64,000 nt of DNA. Origin: an uncultured Clostridia bacterium (GTDB lineage: Bacteria > Bacillota > Clostridia > Oscillospirales > Feifaniaceae). Location of the stretch: NCBI GenBank assembly GCA_944376235.1, contig CALWCA010000016.1:1-64000 (forward strand), given 5' to 3'. Numbering within the stretch: position 1 is the stretch's first letter; each line of letters opens with the position of its first letter. Position numbers and translations under genes: made by a program. Positions 40,888-49,151 of the stretch are shown here, piece after piece. The notes beneath the pieces are model-generated. The model worked only from the letters and a program-made list of their open reading frames with translations, was not told the origin of the DNA and made no database searches.

Positions 40888-41949
40888 TTATTCGCTGGAA
40901 TCCTGGGATTCAAAGAGCTCTTGTAACAATTTGTTCAGCCCGTTTGTAAAATATTCGAACTGTCCCAGTACTCGGCGGTAATTCATCCGGGTGGGGCCCA
41001 AAATGGCGATCATGCCGATAGGCCTGCCTCCCAGCATGTAGTTGCCCATGATGACGCTGCTGTCGCGCAGCTCCTGCAAGGGGTGCTCCTGCCCGATGGT
41101 GATGGTGATGCCCTCATGTCCTTCCGCGGGGGAGAGCACCTGCCTGCGCGATTCATTGTCCTGCAGAAAATCGAGAAACTCCCTCGTCTTGTCAAGGTCG
41201 TGAAATTCCGGCTGTTCCAGAAGACGGCCTTCGCCACCCAAAATGACCTCGGGATTTTCGGTGGATATGGCAACCTCGCGAATCACCTGCAAGACGGGTT
41301 GCAATACAAAGTCATACTCACCCAGCGCGTGCTGCAGCAGGGCGATTTGATGCACCGAGACTTCCGAGAGCGCCGTTGCGCGCAGGTTTCGAGTCAGCAC
41401 ATCCGAAATTTCCCGCAGCAGGTCGGAGGGCAGAGGCAGACGGGCGCGGCACAGCCGGTTTTTTACCATACCGTCCGACATGACTAGAATCAGCACAAAC
41501 TGATAGCTGTCGACCGGCATGAGCTCGATGCGCTCAATGAGCGTGCCGTGCAGTCGCGACGTCATGGATAGCGACGGATAGCCCGACAGGTCGCTGATGA
41601 GCTTTCCCGCCTCGGTGATAATGCGCTCAAGCTCGGCAATGCGCGATTGCAAAAAAGCGTTGGTACGCGCCATTTCGCTTTCGTTGACGCGATAGCGCTG
41701 CATCAGATAGTCCACATAAGCTCGATATCCACGCGAGGAGGGGATACGGCCCGCCGAGGTGTGCGGCTGCTCCAGCCAGCCCATCTCCTCAAGCTCTGCC
41801 ATCTCGTTGCGGATGGTGGCGGAGGAGACGCCCAGCCCCGTCGTCTGCGCAATCGCCTTGGAGCCGACCGGCTCTGCCGTGTCAATGTAATTTTCAATGA
41901 TGGCCGAGAGAATTTTTCTTTTTCTCTCGCTGAGATCCATAATCTCCAT
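40888..41949 (-). CDS. hrcA: Heat-inducible transcription repressor HrcA
   Basis: 353 residues; the start MEIMDLSER follows AAGGTGA, and an alternative ATG lies three codons on. The N-terminal winged helix (LSERKRKILSAIIENYIDTAEPVGSKAIA, SSATIRNEMAELEEMGWLEQPHTSAGRIPSSRGYRAYVDYLM) binds the CIRCE operator, and a GAF-like dimer domain and C-terminal strands follow. It represses this operon, and GroE modulates it in known cases. It is the first gene, with CIRCE directly upstream. Confidence 0.97.
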   Translation of the reverse strand: MEIMDLSERKRKILSAIIENYIDTAEPVGSKAIAQTTGLGVSSATIRNEMAELEEMGWLEQPHTSAGRIPSSRGYRAYVDYLMQRYRVNESEMARTNAFLQSRIAELERIITEAGKLISDLSGYPSLSMTSRLHGTLIERIELMPVDSYQFVLILVMSDGMVKNRLCRARLPLPSDLLREISDVLTRNLRATALSEVSVHQIALLQHALGEYDFVLQPVLQVIREVAISTENPEVILGGEGRLLEQPEFHDLDKTREFLDFLQDNESRRQVLSPAEGHEGITITIGQEHPLQELRDSSVIMGNYMLGGRPIGMIAILGPTRMNYRRVLGQFEYFTNGLNKLLQELFESQDSSE

Positions 41950-41974
41950 GGCGTTGTTTCACCTTCCCGAGGCT

Positions 41975-42001
41975 TTAGCACTCATTGAGCCTGAGTGCTA
42001 A
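41975..42001. promoter_or_regulatory. CIRCE operator
   Basis: TTAGCACTC-N9-GAGTGCTAA (41975-42001), a perfect consensus CIRCE element, 25 bases upstream of the hrcA start codon and just downstream of its promoter. It is the HrcA binding site. Confidence 0.97.
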
Positions 42002-42011
42002 CCACAGCCTT

Positions 42012-42040
42012 ACTATAACGCGAAGAAGAGACAATGTCAA
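42012..42040 (-). promoter_or_regulatory. Sigma-A promoter of the hrcA operon
   Basis: On the minus strand TTGACA (42040-42035), 17 bases, TATAGT (42017-42012). The predicted start falls next to CIRCE, so HrcA binding would block it. Confidence 0.88.
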
Positions 42041-42231
42041 GGGGCAAACCGGAAAAATATAAAAATTTTCACACAGTGGTCTTTTTGCGGAAAATTTGTC
42101 TGTAAAGGGGAAAGAATAAGAAAGAAAAGGAACCTTTACGGCGGCAAAAAATACGCAGCTTTTCTGTTTTTTTAAAATTGTTTGAAGTTTTTTGAGCAAG
42201 CAGACCTTTTGATTAAATATTTTTGAAGTAC

Positions 42232-42260
42232 TTGACAAACAATACGGCCAAAGGTATATT
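42232..42260 (+). promoter_or_regulatory. Sigma-A promoter of the marR-type gene
   Basis: TTGACA (42232-42237), 17 bases, TATATT (42255-42260). Transcription would start within the palindrome at 42266. Confidence 0.85.
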
Positions 42261-42265
42261 GTAAG

Positions 42266-42281
42266 TATCCGAATTCGGATA
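42266..42281. promoter_or_regulatory. Perfect 16-bp palindrome at the marR transcription start
   Basis: TATCCGAATTCGGATA is its own reverse complement and begins 5 bases after the -10 box. A MarR dimer bound here would block its own promoter, as many MarR proteins do. Confidence 0.7.
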
Positions 42282-42302
42282 TTCTTGGAAAAGAGGGGCC
42301 GA

Positions 42303-42749
42303 ATGGAAAAGGACGCAAGAAAAAGTCTTGAGGAATTGAACCAGCAGATGAAGGAGCTGACGGCAATTTACCATCGGATGGCGGGGAAATACGGCATTTC
42401 CGACGGGGAATTTTGGGTTTGGTATACGCTGCTCTTGTTTGATGGGCAACTATCGCAGCAAAACATTTGTGAAATGTGGTTTTTACCCCGGCAGACGGTC
42501 AACTCGGCGGTGTCGGGGATGGTTCGGCGGGGCGACGTTTGGCTGGAGGCCATGCCCGGTACGCGCAACAAAAAAATCCTTCATTTGACGCCTCAGGGAA
42601 AGCAATACGGGGAAGCGGTTTTTCAAGAGCTTTACACTGCCGAGCAACGGGCGGTGGAGAAAATGACCCCAAAAGAGCGGCAGGACTGTGTAGAGACCTT
42701 AGCCAAATATGTACATTTGTTAAAAAAAGAACTGGCTCAAAAGGATTGA
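42303..42749 (+). CDS. MarR-family transcriptional regulator
   Basis: 148 residues from MEKDARKS (GAGGGG 5 bases upstream; another ATG lies six codons earlier). The winged helix-turn-helix is at about 50-110: QNICEMWFLPRQTVNSAVSGMVRRGDVWLEA, then the wing TRNKKILHLTPQGK. Dimer helices lie at both ends. It probably regulates itself through the palindrome in its promoter and the CDP-alcohol phosphatidyltransferase gene 19 bases downstream. The effector is unknown. Confidence 0.88.
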   Translation: MEKDARKSLEELNQQMKELTAIYHRMAGKYGISDGEFWVWYTLLLFDGQLSQQNICEMWFLPRQTVNSAVSGMVRRGDVWLEAMPGTRNKKILHLTPQGKQYGEAVFQELYTAEQRAVEKMTPKERQDCVETLAKYVHLLKKELAQKD

Positions 42750-42768
42750 CGGAGGTGAGGGCAACACG

Positions 42769-43404
42769 ATGAATCATGCTTCAAGCAAGCGGCAGATTTT
42801 TACGATTCCAAACGCTCTCTCCTTTTTTCGTCTGTGCCTGATCCCTTTTTTCGTATGGCTGTATTGTGTGAAGAAGTCCTATGAGTGGACGGGTGCAGTG
42901 CTGGTGCTGTCAGGGCTCACGGATATGGTGGACGGCTTCATTGCCAGGAATTTCAACGCCACCAGCGATTTGGGGAAAATTTTGGACCCTATCGCGGACA
43001 AGCTGACGCAGGGGGCCATGCTCTTTTGCCTGCTCACCCGCTTTCCCCTGATGTGGGTTCCTCTTGCGTTGCTGATTGCCAAGGAGCTTTTTATGGGACT
43101 TACAGGGCTAATGGTCATTCGCAAAACAAAGCAGGTCTTCAGCGCCATGTGGCATGGGAAGGTGGCGACCTGTCTGCTGTATGCCATGATGATTTTGCAT
43201 GTGGTATGGCCTGGCATTCCCAAGAGATTATCGGATGCTTCGGTGGCGGCCTGCGTTGTCATGATGGTGATATCGGTGGTGTTGTATGGATACCATAACA
43301 TTCGGATTTTAAGAGGAAAGGCGGCAGAAAAAAGCATCGGGGAGAGCATGCCGCAGGTCGACGAGAGGATGGGACGCTGCGTGGCCGACGAGCTGGATGT
43401 CTGA
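42769..43404 (+). CDS. CDP-alcohol phosphatidyltransferase (PgsA/cardiolipin-synthase-like)
   Basis: 211 residues with about six membrane helices and a GGAGGTGA site. The family active site DxxDGxxAR-x8-GxxxDxxxD is complete: DMVDGFIARN, then SDLGKILDPIADK. These enzymes join CDP-diacylglycerol to an alcohol to make phospholipids; the N-terminal IFTIPNALSFFRLCLIPFFVW is PgsA-like. The exact product (phosphatidylglycerophosphate, cardiolipin or another) cannot be told. Its pairing with a marR gene is less usual than with cell-division or competence genes, so it may be an accessory, regulated copy. Confidence 0.88.
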   Translation: MNHASSKRQIFTIPNALSFFRLCLIPFFVWLYCVKKSYEWTGAVLVLSGLTDMVDGFIARNFNATSDLGKILDPIADKLTQGAMLFCLLTRFPLMWVPLALLIAKELFMGLTGLMVIRKTKQVFSAMWHGKVATCLLYAMMILHVVWPGIPKRLSDASVAACVVMMVISVVLYGYHNIRILRGKAAEKSIGESMPQVDERMGRCVADELDV

Positions 43405-43432
43405 CAGGGCGGCATGGGAAACAAAAAAGTGA

Positions 43433-43468
43433 AGGCAGGGCAAAAGAGAAGTTGCCCTGCCTTTTTAT
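43433..43468 (+). terminator. Terminator of the marR operon
   Basis: AGGCAGGGCA (43433-43442) pairs with TGCCCTGCCT (43453-43462), then TTTTTAT. Confidence 0.85.
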
Positions 43469-43719
43469 GTGTGACAGGAAATGGCTTTGGGGTGTTTTGC
43501 CGGAAACACTTTCTGTGCGATGGAGGATTGGCTAAAAGGTATTGCACCTGGATCTGCTGGTCGGGGGAGAAATGGGAGAGCGCTCAATGGAAAAGGCATG
43601 AAAAGCCTCAAAAAACATTTCAAAAAGAGAGAGACAGAAGAAAATTGAACAAAAAACAAACGCAGCACCTTCAATCATTCATTTAAAAACAGAAATATCG
43701 CGCAATATGGGGAAAAAGC
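43469..43719. other. Gene-free AT-rich spacer
   Basis: Nothing recognisable between the marR-operon terminator and the TetR promoter: no plausible start site, no repeat, no RNA gene. Confidence 0.5.
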
Positions 43720-43748
43720 TTGACAAAACTGACAAGAATTTTTATCCT
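43720..43748 (+). promoter_or_regulatory. Promoter of the second TetR gene
   Basis: TTGACA (43720-43725), 17 bases, TATCCT (43743-43748). The leader then runs about 80 bases to the start codon and carries the palindrome at 43802. Confidence 0.6.
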
Positions 43749-43801
43749 TTAATAATAGTAGGTTTTTGAAATTCATCGAATTTAATTTTGAAAGCTTGGA
43801 C

Positions 43802-43819
43802 AATCTCAAATTTGAGATT
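43802..43819. promoter_or_regulatory. Perfect 18-bp palindrome upstream of the second TetR gene
   Basis: AATCTCAAATTTGAGATT is its own reverse complement, ending 13 bases before the ATG. It is a likely autoregulatory TetR operator, though an RNA hairpin is also possible. Confidence 0.65.
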
Positions 43820-43832
43820 TGGAGGGACCTCC

Positions 43833-44474
43833 ATGGGACAGAGTTTAACGCCAAGGCAGATTCGCTCCCTGCAAAATATCGACAAGCTGGTGAAGACGGC
43901 CATCGCTATGTTTCAGCAGCAGGGATACGATGCCGTGACCATTGATGACATCTGCGCAGAGTGCGGCATGTCAAAAGGGGTTTTTTACTACCGGTTTCGC
44001 TCCAAGGAAGACCTGGTAGCTTATGCACATAAGAATTTTTGCGACGACTATATTTCGAAGCAGGTGAAGTATGATGAAACGCAGCCTCTGCGCTCGCAGC
44101 TTAGAGACTACCTGAGGGCACAGTTTGACTTTTCCAAGGCGTTTGGGGAAATGCTGATTGCCAGAGGGCTTCAGGGGATGTTTTCGGCCTATCATCAGAA
44201 GCTTGCGGGAGAGGATGTCAGCTGGTCGGAGGAGCAGGAGGAGAAGGAGCGCTCCTATTCCTCTTATATGGTGCGTAAGCTGTCGGAACGCGGCGCACGG
44301 GAACAGGCATTTCGCGGCGGCATGACCGAGCTGGAAGCGGCGGCCTTTTTGCGCAACTTTGTTTTTGGCAACCGGATGATGTGGCTTTTTCACGACCGGC
44401 AGCCAGGAGAATGCGAGGATTTTCCCCTGAGCGAGCGCCAGATCGAGCTTTTTTTGGATATGCTGCTGCAATGA
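43833..44474 (+). CDS. TetR/AcrR-family transcriptional regulator
   Basis: 213 residues from MGQSLTPRQ (GGAGGGACCTCC upstream). The helix-turn-helix is at about 15-60, with IAMFQQQGYDAVTIDDICAECGMSKGVFYYRFRSKEDL showing the TetR signature. The C-terminal ligand domain is not similar to the TetR at 3440. It has its own promoter and a perfect palindrome just before the start codon, so self-repression is likely. Neighbours are convergent (DUF11 gene) or end before it, so its other targets are unknown. Confidence 0.9.
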   Translation: MGQSLTPRQIRSLQNIDKLVKTAIAMFQQQGYDAVTIDDICAECGMSKGVFYYRFRSKEDLVAYAHKNFCDDYISKQVKYDETQPLRSQLRDYLRAQFDFSKAFGEMLIARGLQGMFSAYHQKLAGEDVSWSEEQEEKERSYSSYMVRKLSERGAREQAFRGGMTELEAAAFLRNFVFGNRMMWLFHDRQPGECEDFPLSERQIELFLDMLLQ

Positions 44475-44570
44475 TGGCATAACAGGGATACATTGCTTGC
44501 CAAAAGGCGGCGGCCTGCCTGAAACGAGAAGCGCCTAAGTTGCCTTCAGGGAAAAAGAAAATGGCTTTGA

Positions 44571-44617
44571 ACGGGCGCCGGCAGGGGTGTGCGAAGGCGC
44601 GCCCTGCCGGCGCCCGT
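44571..44617. terminator. GC-rich hairpin after the second TetR gene
   Basis: ACGGGCGCCGGCAGGG (44571-44586) pairs with CCCTGCCGGCGCCCGT (44602-44617). There is little T run on the plus strand; the minus strand has TTCAAAGCCATTTTC. It is a stable structure with uncertain terminator activity. Confidence 0.5.
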
Positions 44618-44705
44618 TGCACCCTGCCGCACTTCTCTGCGCCCTGCAGGGAGTCTGCCCAAGAGAGGAAGGGTAGGATGCCGAAAAAGATGATTTTGCA
44701 TGAGC

Positions 44706-44735
44706 AACGCCCGGGGAAAGCTCCCCGGGCGTTTT
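44706..44735. terminator. Hairpin between the TetR and DUF11 genes
   Basis: AACGCCCGGGG (44706-44716) pairs with CCCCGGGCGTT (44723-44733), with TTTT on the plus-strand side. It lies about 45 bases past the DUF11 stop codon and separates the convergent genes. Confidence 0.65.
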
Positions 44736-44779
44736 GCGAGGTAGGCGGTTTTGCGGCGGCATTTTTTGAGAGAGGCCCC

Positions 44780-45646
44780 TTAGCCCGTAATGGTGCCCGT
44801 CACAGTGATGGTGGCCATACCCGGGCCGTCTTCGGTGGCAGCGGGAACCGAAATCGACGGTCCGCAGCTGGCAGGCAGCGTCAGGACGTGAGTGGTGGGG
44901 TCGGTGGTATACTGTCCTTCCGCATAGGTGGTGGTAGCGCCGTTGACGGTCAGTTGCACGAGTGTTGGTACAAAGCTGGCCGGGAGGGCATCGGTCATGA
45001 CCACGCCGGTAGCGGCCTCGTTGCCGGTATTGGTCAGAGTGAAGGTATAGGTAAGGGCTCCGCCGACCGAAACCGTGGCGCGGTCTGCCTGCTTGTAGAT
45101 GGAGAGCTGCGCGTAGGACTCGGCTCTGATGGTGGCGGCAGGGCTGGGGGCTGCCGTAATCACCGTGCCCGAAACAGAACCGCTGTTGGCCGAAACGGCG
45201 GCGGCATTGGTAATGGAGGTCACGGTGGAGTCAAGGGTGCTGCTGACGGTGGCCACATAGACGAGCAGCAGCGTCTGCCCGCTTTCCAGAGGCCCCGACA
45301 TGGTGGTGATCAGGGAATTTCCGCTCACGACGGGGCTGATGCTGAGCTGTGTGCCGTCGAGATAAACCTTCATGGAGTTGTTGAGATAAATCAATGCGCC
45401 TGCACCGCCGAGATTGTCGGCAATGGTGACGTTGTAAAGAGGACCCTGGCCATTGTTGACCACCGAGATGACATAGGCCACGCGCTGGCCCGGACGAAAC
45501 GACGGGGTCAGCGCATTTTTGACGGCGGAAATGCTGTATTGGTCGAGCAGCGTGGTGGAAATCATGTTGGAGGTGGCCGAGCCTCCGGACTGTTCGCCGT
45601 TATAGTAATAGGAAACAAGTGCTTGGTTGTTGAGCGTTGTCGACAT
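44780..45646 (-). CDS. DUF11 repeat protein without signal peptide
   Basis: 288 residues from MSTTLNNQAL (AAAGGAG upstream; a longer start adds MQYLERSFS). Two DUF11-like beta domains can be seen, about 50-150 (PGQRVAYVISVVNNGQGPLYNVTIADNL) and about 175-285 (VGGALTYTFTLTNTGNEAATGVVMTDALP). The protein is low in Lys/Arg and rich in Thr, Ser, Ala and Val. DUF11 domains usually sit in secreted or surface proteins, yet there is no signal peptide, transmembrane anchor or LPXTG here. Soluble copies are known in spore-formers, where a spore-surface role has been suggested for some; that role is only a guess here. Confidence 0.82.
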   Translation of the reverse strand: MSTTLNNQALVSYYYNGEQSGGSATSNMISTTLLDQYSISAVKNALTPSFRPGQRVAYVISVVNNGQGPLYNVTIADNLGGAGALIYLNNSMKVYLDGTQLSISPVVSGNSLITTMSGPLESGQTLLLVYVATVSSTLDSTVTSITNAAAVSANSGSVSGTVITAAPSPAATIRAESYAQLSIYKQADRATVSVGGALTYTFTLTNTGNEAATGVVMTDALPASFVPTLVQLTVNGATTTYAEGQYTTDPTTHVLTLPASCGPSISVPAATEDGPGMATITVTGTITG

Positions 45647-45752
45647 GGAAAAGCTCCTTTCAAGATATTGCAATATTGCACGGGCATCGGGGAATGCGCA
45701 AAGCCGCTTGTTCCAGTATATTGTCGAAAGTCGTTTTGTGTGAGGCCTAGCG

Positions 45753-45782
45753 TTGACCGAAAGAAAAGACTTATGCTATAAT
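45753..45782 (+). promoter_or_regulatory. Promoter of the CoA-transferase gene
   Basis: TTGACC (45753-45758), 18 bases, TATAAT (45777-45782). Confidence 0.75.
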
Positions 45783-45887
45783 ATTTTCCAAATGGGGACA
45801 ACGCAGAAAAATAAAAAATGATTTTGCCAAAAAGCAAAAAAGAGAAGGCCCTTTGCGCGGTGCCCCGATTAAGAGAGGAGTTATCGC

Positions 45888-47072
45888 ATGAAACAGGGTA
45901 TTTTGGACGGGATCCGTGTGATCGACTTTACCAAGGCCATTGCAGGCCCTTTGTGCGGCTCGTATCTGGCCGACATGGGGGCGGAAGTCATTAAGGTGGA
46001 AGGCCCCAAGGGAGACCCGTCGCGGCAGGGAAAGCCGGGCGTGGGGGCGTTTGCCGCCTATTTTACCAATGTCAACCGGGGAAAGAAGTCCATTGCGCTG
46101 GATCTGAAAACTCCGGAGGGGAAAGCCCTTTTTACCGAGCTTGTCAAAACGGCAGACGTTTTGCTGGAAAACAATCGGCCCGGCGTTATGGATCGTCTGG
46201 GCTTTGGTGTGGAGGCCTGCAAGAAGCTCAATCCCAACATGATTTATGCCTCGGTATCCGGATTTGGACAGACCGGCCCTTATGCCATGCGTCCGGCCTA
46301 TGATTTGGCGGCGCAGGCCATGGGCGGCACCATGTATATTACCGGCACGGCCGAAACCATCCCGCTCAACCACGGCGCTCCGACGGCCGACGTGATGACG
46401 GCGCTCAACAGCACCATTGCCATTTTGGCGTCGCTCTTTGCAAGAGAGAAGACCGGAATTGCCCAGCGTGTGGAAACCTCGCTGCTCGAGGCCGTGGTGG
46501 GCAGCCTGTTGGCCCAGACGCCCCTGTATCTGCTGGATGGGGAGATTCCCATGCGCGACGGCAGCAAGTTCCTCAACGCCTGCCCTTACGAGGCCTACAA
46601 GGCCAGCGACGGCTACTTTGTCTTTGCCGGCATGGGCACCTGGAAGCTCTTTTGTGAGGAGATTATCAATCGTCCCGATCTGGTGGAGGACGAGAGATTC
46701 GTCAAGCCGGCCGACCGCATGCAGCACCGTCCTGAGCTGCGCGAAATCATCGAGGCCTGGGCTGCCGACAAGACGGTGGCCGAGATCGTGGATGCAAACG
46801 CCGCTAAATTCCCCTGCGCACCGGTCAACAACTTTGAGCAGGTGTGCAACGACCCGCACATCCGCGACGCCCGCGAGATGTTCATCGACGTGCCTCTGGC
46901 CGATGGCAATACCATGACCATCACCAACAATCCCATCAAGATGAGCGATTTCCGATGCCGTCCGCTGAGCGGTCCCAGCTTTGCCGGCGGCGACAACGAC
47001 GCCATTTTCACGGAGCTTGGCTTTGACGCCGACACGCTTAAGGATTACAGAGAGCGCGGCATCATCCTGTAA
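45888..47072 (+). CDS. CaiB/BaiF-family (class III) CoA-transferase
   Basis: 394 residues with an AGAGAGGAG site. It moves CoA between carboxylic acids through acyl-enzyme intermediates. The family signature is visible: IRVIDFTKAIAGPLCGSYLADMGAEVIKVE at the start, SIALDLKTPEGK, and the catalytic Asp in the MRPAYDLAAQAMGG segment, where Frc has Asp169. The members act on formyl, succinyl, carnitine, bile-acid or amino-acid-derived hydroxyacyl groups; the substrate is open. A role in amino-acid fermentation (as for 2-hydroxyacyl-CoA pathways) would suit the setting, but no dehydratase genes are adjacent. It is monocistronic with a strong terminator. Confidence 0.9.
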   Translation: MKQGILDGIRVIDFTKAIAGPLCGSYLADMGAEVIKVEGPKGDPSRQGKPGVGAFAAYFTNVNRGKKSIALDLKTPEGKALFTELVKTADVLLENNRPGVMDRLGFGVEACKKLNPNMIYASVSGFGQTGPYAMRPAYDLAAQAMGGTMYITGTAETIPLNHGAPTADVMTALNSTIAILASLFAREKTGIAQRVETSLLEAVVGSLLAQTPLYLLDGEIPMRDGSKFLNACPYEAYKASDGYFVFAGMGTWKLFCEEIINRPDLVEDERFVKPADRMQHRPELREIIEAWAADKTVAEIVDANAAKFPCAPVNNFEQVCNDPHIRDAREMFIDVPLADGNTMTITNNPIKMSDFRCRPLSGPSFAGGDNDAIFTELGFDADTLKDYRERGIIL

Positions 47073-47106
47073 CAGGATGCCCTTCTGCCTGCAGCAGCCG
47101 ATTTGC

Positions 47107-47149
47107 AAAAAAAGACACCCGCCGCAACAAGCGGCGGGTGTCTTTTTTG
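47107..47149. terminator. Bidirectional terminator
   Basis: AAAAGACACCCGCCGC pairs with GCGGCGGGTGTCTTTT around AACAA (47126-47130), with A and T runs outside. It separates the CoA-transferase and peptide-transporter operons. Confidence 0.92.
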
Positions 47150-47154
47150 CATTT

Positions 47155-48135
47155 TTATGCCTGCACATGGAAGCAGGCGATGCGGCGGCCTCTTTTTTCC
47201 TCGAGCGGAGGCATTTGAGTGCGGCAGAGGTCGTCGGCATGGGGACATCGGGTGCTGAAGGGGCAGCCGGCGGGAGGGTTTACGGGGCTTGGGATTTCCC
47301 CCTGAAGGGGAATGCGTGTTTTGCGTTTTCCCTCCACCGGGTCTGGAATCGGGACGGCGCTGAGCAATGCAATGGAGTAGGGATGCAGGGGGTTCATGTA
47401 GATATCATGACTGTCTCCGATTTCCATGATATGTCCGAGATACATCACGGCGATGCGGTTTGAGATGTGCTTGACCATGCTCAGGTCGTGCGCGACAAAC
47501 AGGTAGGAGATGCCGGTATTTTCCTGAATCTGCTTGAGCAAGTTGATGATCTGGGCCTGGATAGAGACGTCGAGCGCCGAGATGGGCTCGTCGCAGATGA
47601 TAAATTTGGGGTTCAGGGCGAGGGTTCTGGCAATGGAGATGCGCTGCCTCTGGCCTCCGGAAAATTCATGGGGATAGCGGCGGATGTGGTCGGGCTTGAG
47701 CCCCACGATGTCAAGCAGCTCCACGGCCTTTGCCTCGCGCTGGGCGTCGGAGTCATACATGCCGTGAATGACCATGGGCTCCTTGATGATTTCTCCAATG
47801 GTCATGCGGGGGTCGAGCGAGGCATAGGGGTCCTGGAAAATCATTTGAACGTCCTTGTGAAACTGCTTGAGCTGCGCCCCATTGAGATGGGTGGTCTCTT
47901 TTCCCTCAAAAAAGATTTTGCCGTCGGTGGGCTCATAGAGCTTGACGACGGTTCGCCCGAGGGTGGACTTTCCGCAGCCGCTTTCGCCCACAAGGCCCAG
48001 CGTTTCCCCTTTTTGGACCTCCAGGGAGACGCCGTCAACGGCCTTGACGACCTTTTTCTTTGAGAAGAGCCCGTCGCTGATATAAAAATATGTTTTCAGA
48101 TTTTCAAGCTGTAAAATGGCGGTCTGCTCGGCCAT
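47155..48135 (-). CDS. Peptide ABC transporter ATP-binding protein (OppF/DppF-type)
   Basis: 326 residues from MAEQTAIL, six bases after a GGGGGA run; a start two codons earlier would overlap the previous stop. It is an ATPase driving import of di-/oligopeptides. Walker [10 protein letters not shown], signature FSGGQRQR, Walker B FIICDEP, and the C-terminal extension with Cys residues ([17 protein letters not shown]) typical of the Opp/Dpp/Nik subgroup. It is the last gene of the operon A-(S9 peptidase)-B-C-D-F. Confidence 0.93.
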   Translation of the reverse strand: MAEQTAILQLENLKTYFYISDGLFSKKKVVKAVDGVSLEVQKGETLGLVGESGCGKSTLGRTVVKLYEPTDGKIFFEGKETTHLNGAQLKQFHKDVQMIFQDPYASLDPRMTIGEIIKEPMVIHGMYDSDAQREAKAVELLDIVGLKPDHIRRYPHEFSGGQRQRISIARTLALNPKFIICDEPISALDVSIQAQIINLLKQIQENTGISYLFVAHDLSMVKHISNRIAVMYLGHIMEIGDSHDIYMNPLHPYSIALLSAVPIPDPVEGKRKTRIPLQGEIPSPVNPPAGCPFSTRCPHADDLCRTQMPPLEEKRGRRIACFHVQA

Positions 48136-48137
48136 AT

Positions 48138-49142
48138 TCATTCCCCCTGCCTTTTGGTGAGTTCATTGAGCCAGCACGCACTGAGATGTGTGGGTGAAAG
48201 CACGGTGGTCTCCGGCATTTGGAGCTTACAGATTTTCATGGCCTCGTCACACCTGTCCACAAAGGGGCAGCCCTTGGGCGGCTGCAGCAAATCCGGCGGG
48301 GAGCCGGGGATGGGCTTCAGCTCGCGGCTGTCGTCCTCGGGGTTGCAGATGCACGACAGCAGCCCCTTGGTATACGGGTGGTTGGGGCTGTAGAAAATTT
48401 CCTTGTCGGTGCCGGTTTCAACGATTTTTCCGCCATACATGATGTTGATGCGGTCGCAAAGGCTCGCCACCACGCCAAGATCGTGCGTGATGAGAATGAC
48501 GGAGGACTGCAGCTTTTTGCTGATGTCCTTGATAAGGTCGAGGACCTGCGCCTGAATGGTGACATCGAGCGCCGTGGTAGGCTCGTCGGCAATGATGAGC
48601 TTGGGGTTGTTGGCCAGGGCAATGGCGATGATGATTCTCTGGCGCATTCCGCCCGAAAACTCAAAGGGATACTGGTCGATGCGGGTTTCGGGGGAGGGGA
48701 TGCCCACCAGGCTCATGAGCTCCAGGGCGCGCTGCCTTGCCTGCTGCTTTGTCATGGAAGTGTGGTTGAGGATGGGCTCACACAGCTGCTTGCCGATTTT
48801 CATGGTGGGGTTCAAAAAGGTCATGGGGTCTTGAAAAATCATGGCCATGCGGCTGCCGCACAAATCCCTCATCACGGCGCTGTAGGCTTTTTTGCTCTGG
48901 TAGCTGCAGGGGTTGATGTCGGTGCCGTCAAACAGCATTTTGCCGCATTGGATGTGGGCGGTATCGCCAAGCAAGCCCATGATGGAATACATCGTCACCG
49001 ATTTGCCGCTTCCCGATTCGCCCACGATGCCCAGGATTTCTCCCTTGTTCAGGTGAAAGGAGACGTTGCGCACGGCGTGGACGATGCCCTGGTCGGTCTC
49101 AAAATCGACCGAGAGATTTTCTGTTGTCAACAAGTTGTCCAT
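48138..49142 (-). CDS. Peptide ABC transporter ATP-binding protein (OppD/DppD-type)
   Basis: 334 residues, the partner ATPase of the previous gene. Walker A GESGSGKSV, signature FSGGMRQR, Walker B LIIADEP, H-loop ILITHDLG, and the C-terminal oligopeptide-transporter domain with PKGCPFVDRC. GAGGT precedes the ATG, nine bases after the permease C stop. The two ATPases form a heterodimer under the permease pair. Confidence 0.93.
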   Translation of the reverse strand: MDNLLTTENLSVDFETDQGIVHAVRNVSFHLNKGEILGIVGESGSGKSVTMYSIMGLLGDTAHIQCGKMLFDGTDINPCSYQSKKAYSAVMRDLCGSRMAMIFQDPMTFLNPTMKIGKQLCEPILNHTSMTKQQARQRALELMSLVGIPSPETRIDQYPFEFSGGMRQRIIIAIALANNPKLIIADEPTTALDVTIQAQVLDLIKDISKKLQSSVILITHDLGVVASLCDRINIMYGGKIVETGTDKEIFYSPNHPYTKGLLSCICNPEDDSRELKPIPGSPPDLLQPPKGCPFVDRCDEAMKICKLQMPETTVLSPTHLSACWLNELTKRQGE

Positions 49143-49151
49143 GGTAATACC

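Noticed and set aside
44571-44735. Two large GC-rich hairpins as a mobile-element end or REP-like repeat
   Set aside because: They are unrelated to each other and not repeated elsewhere in the window; position between convergent genes fits terminators.
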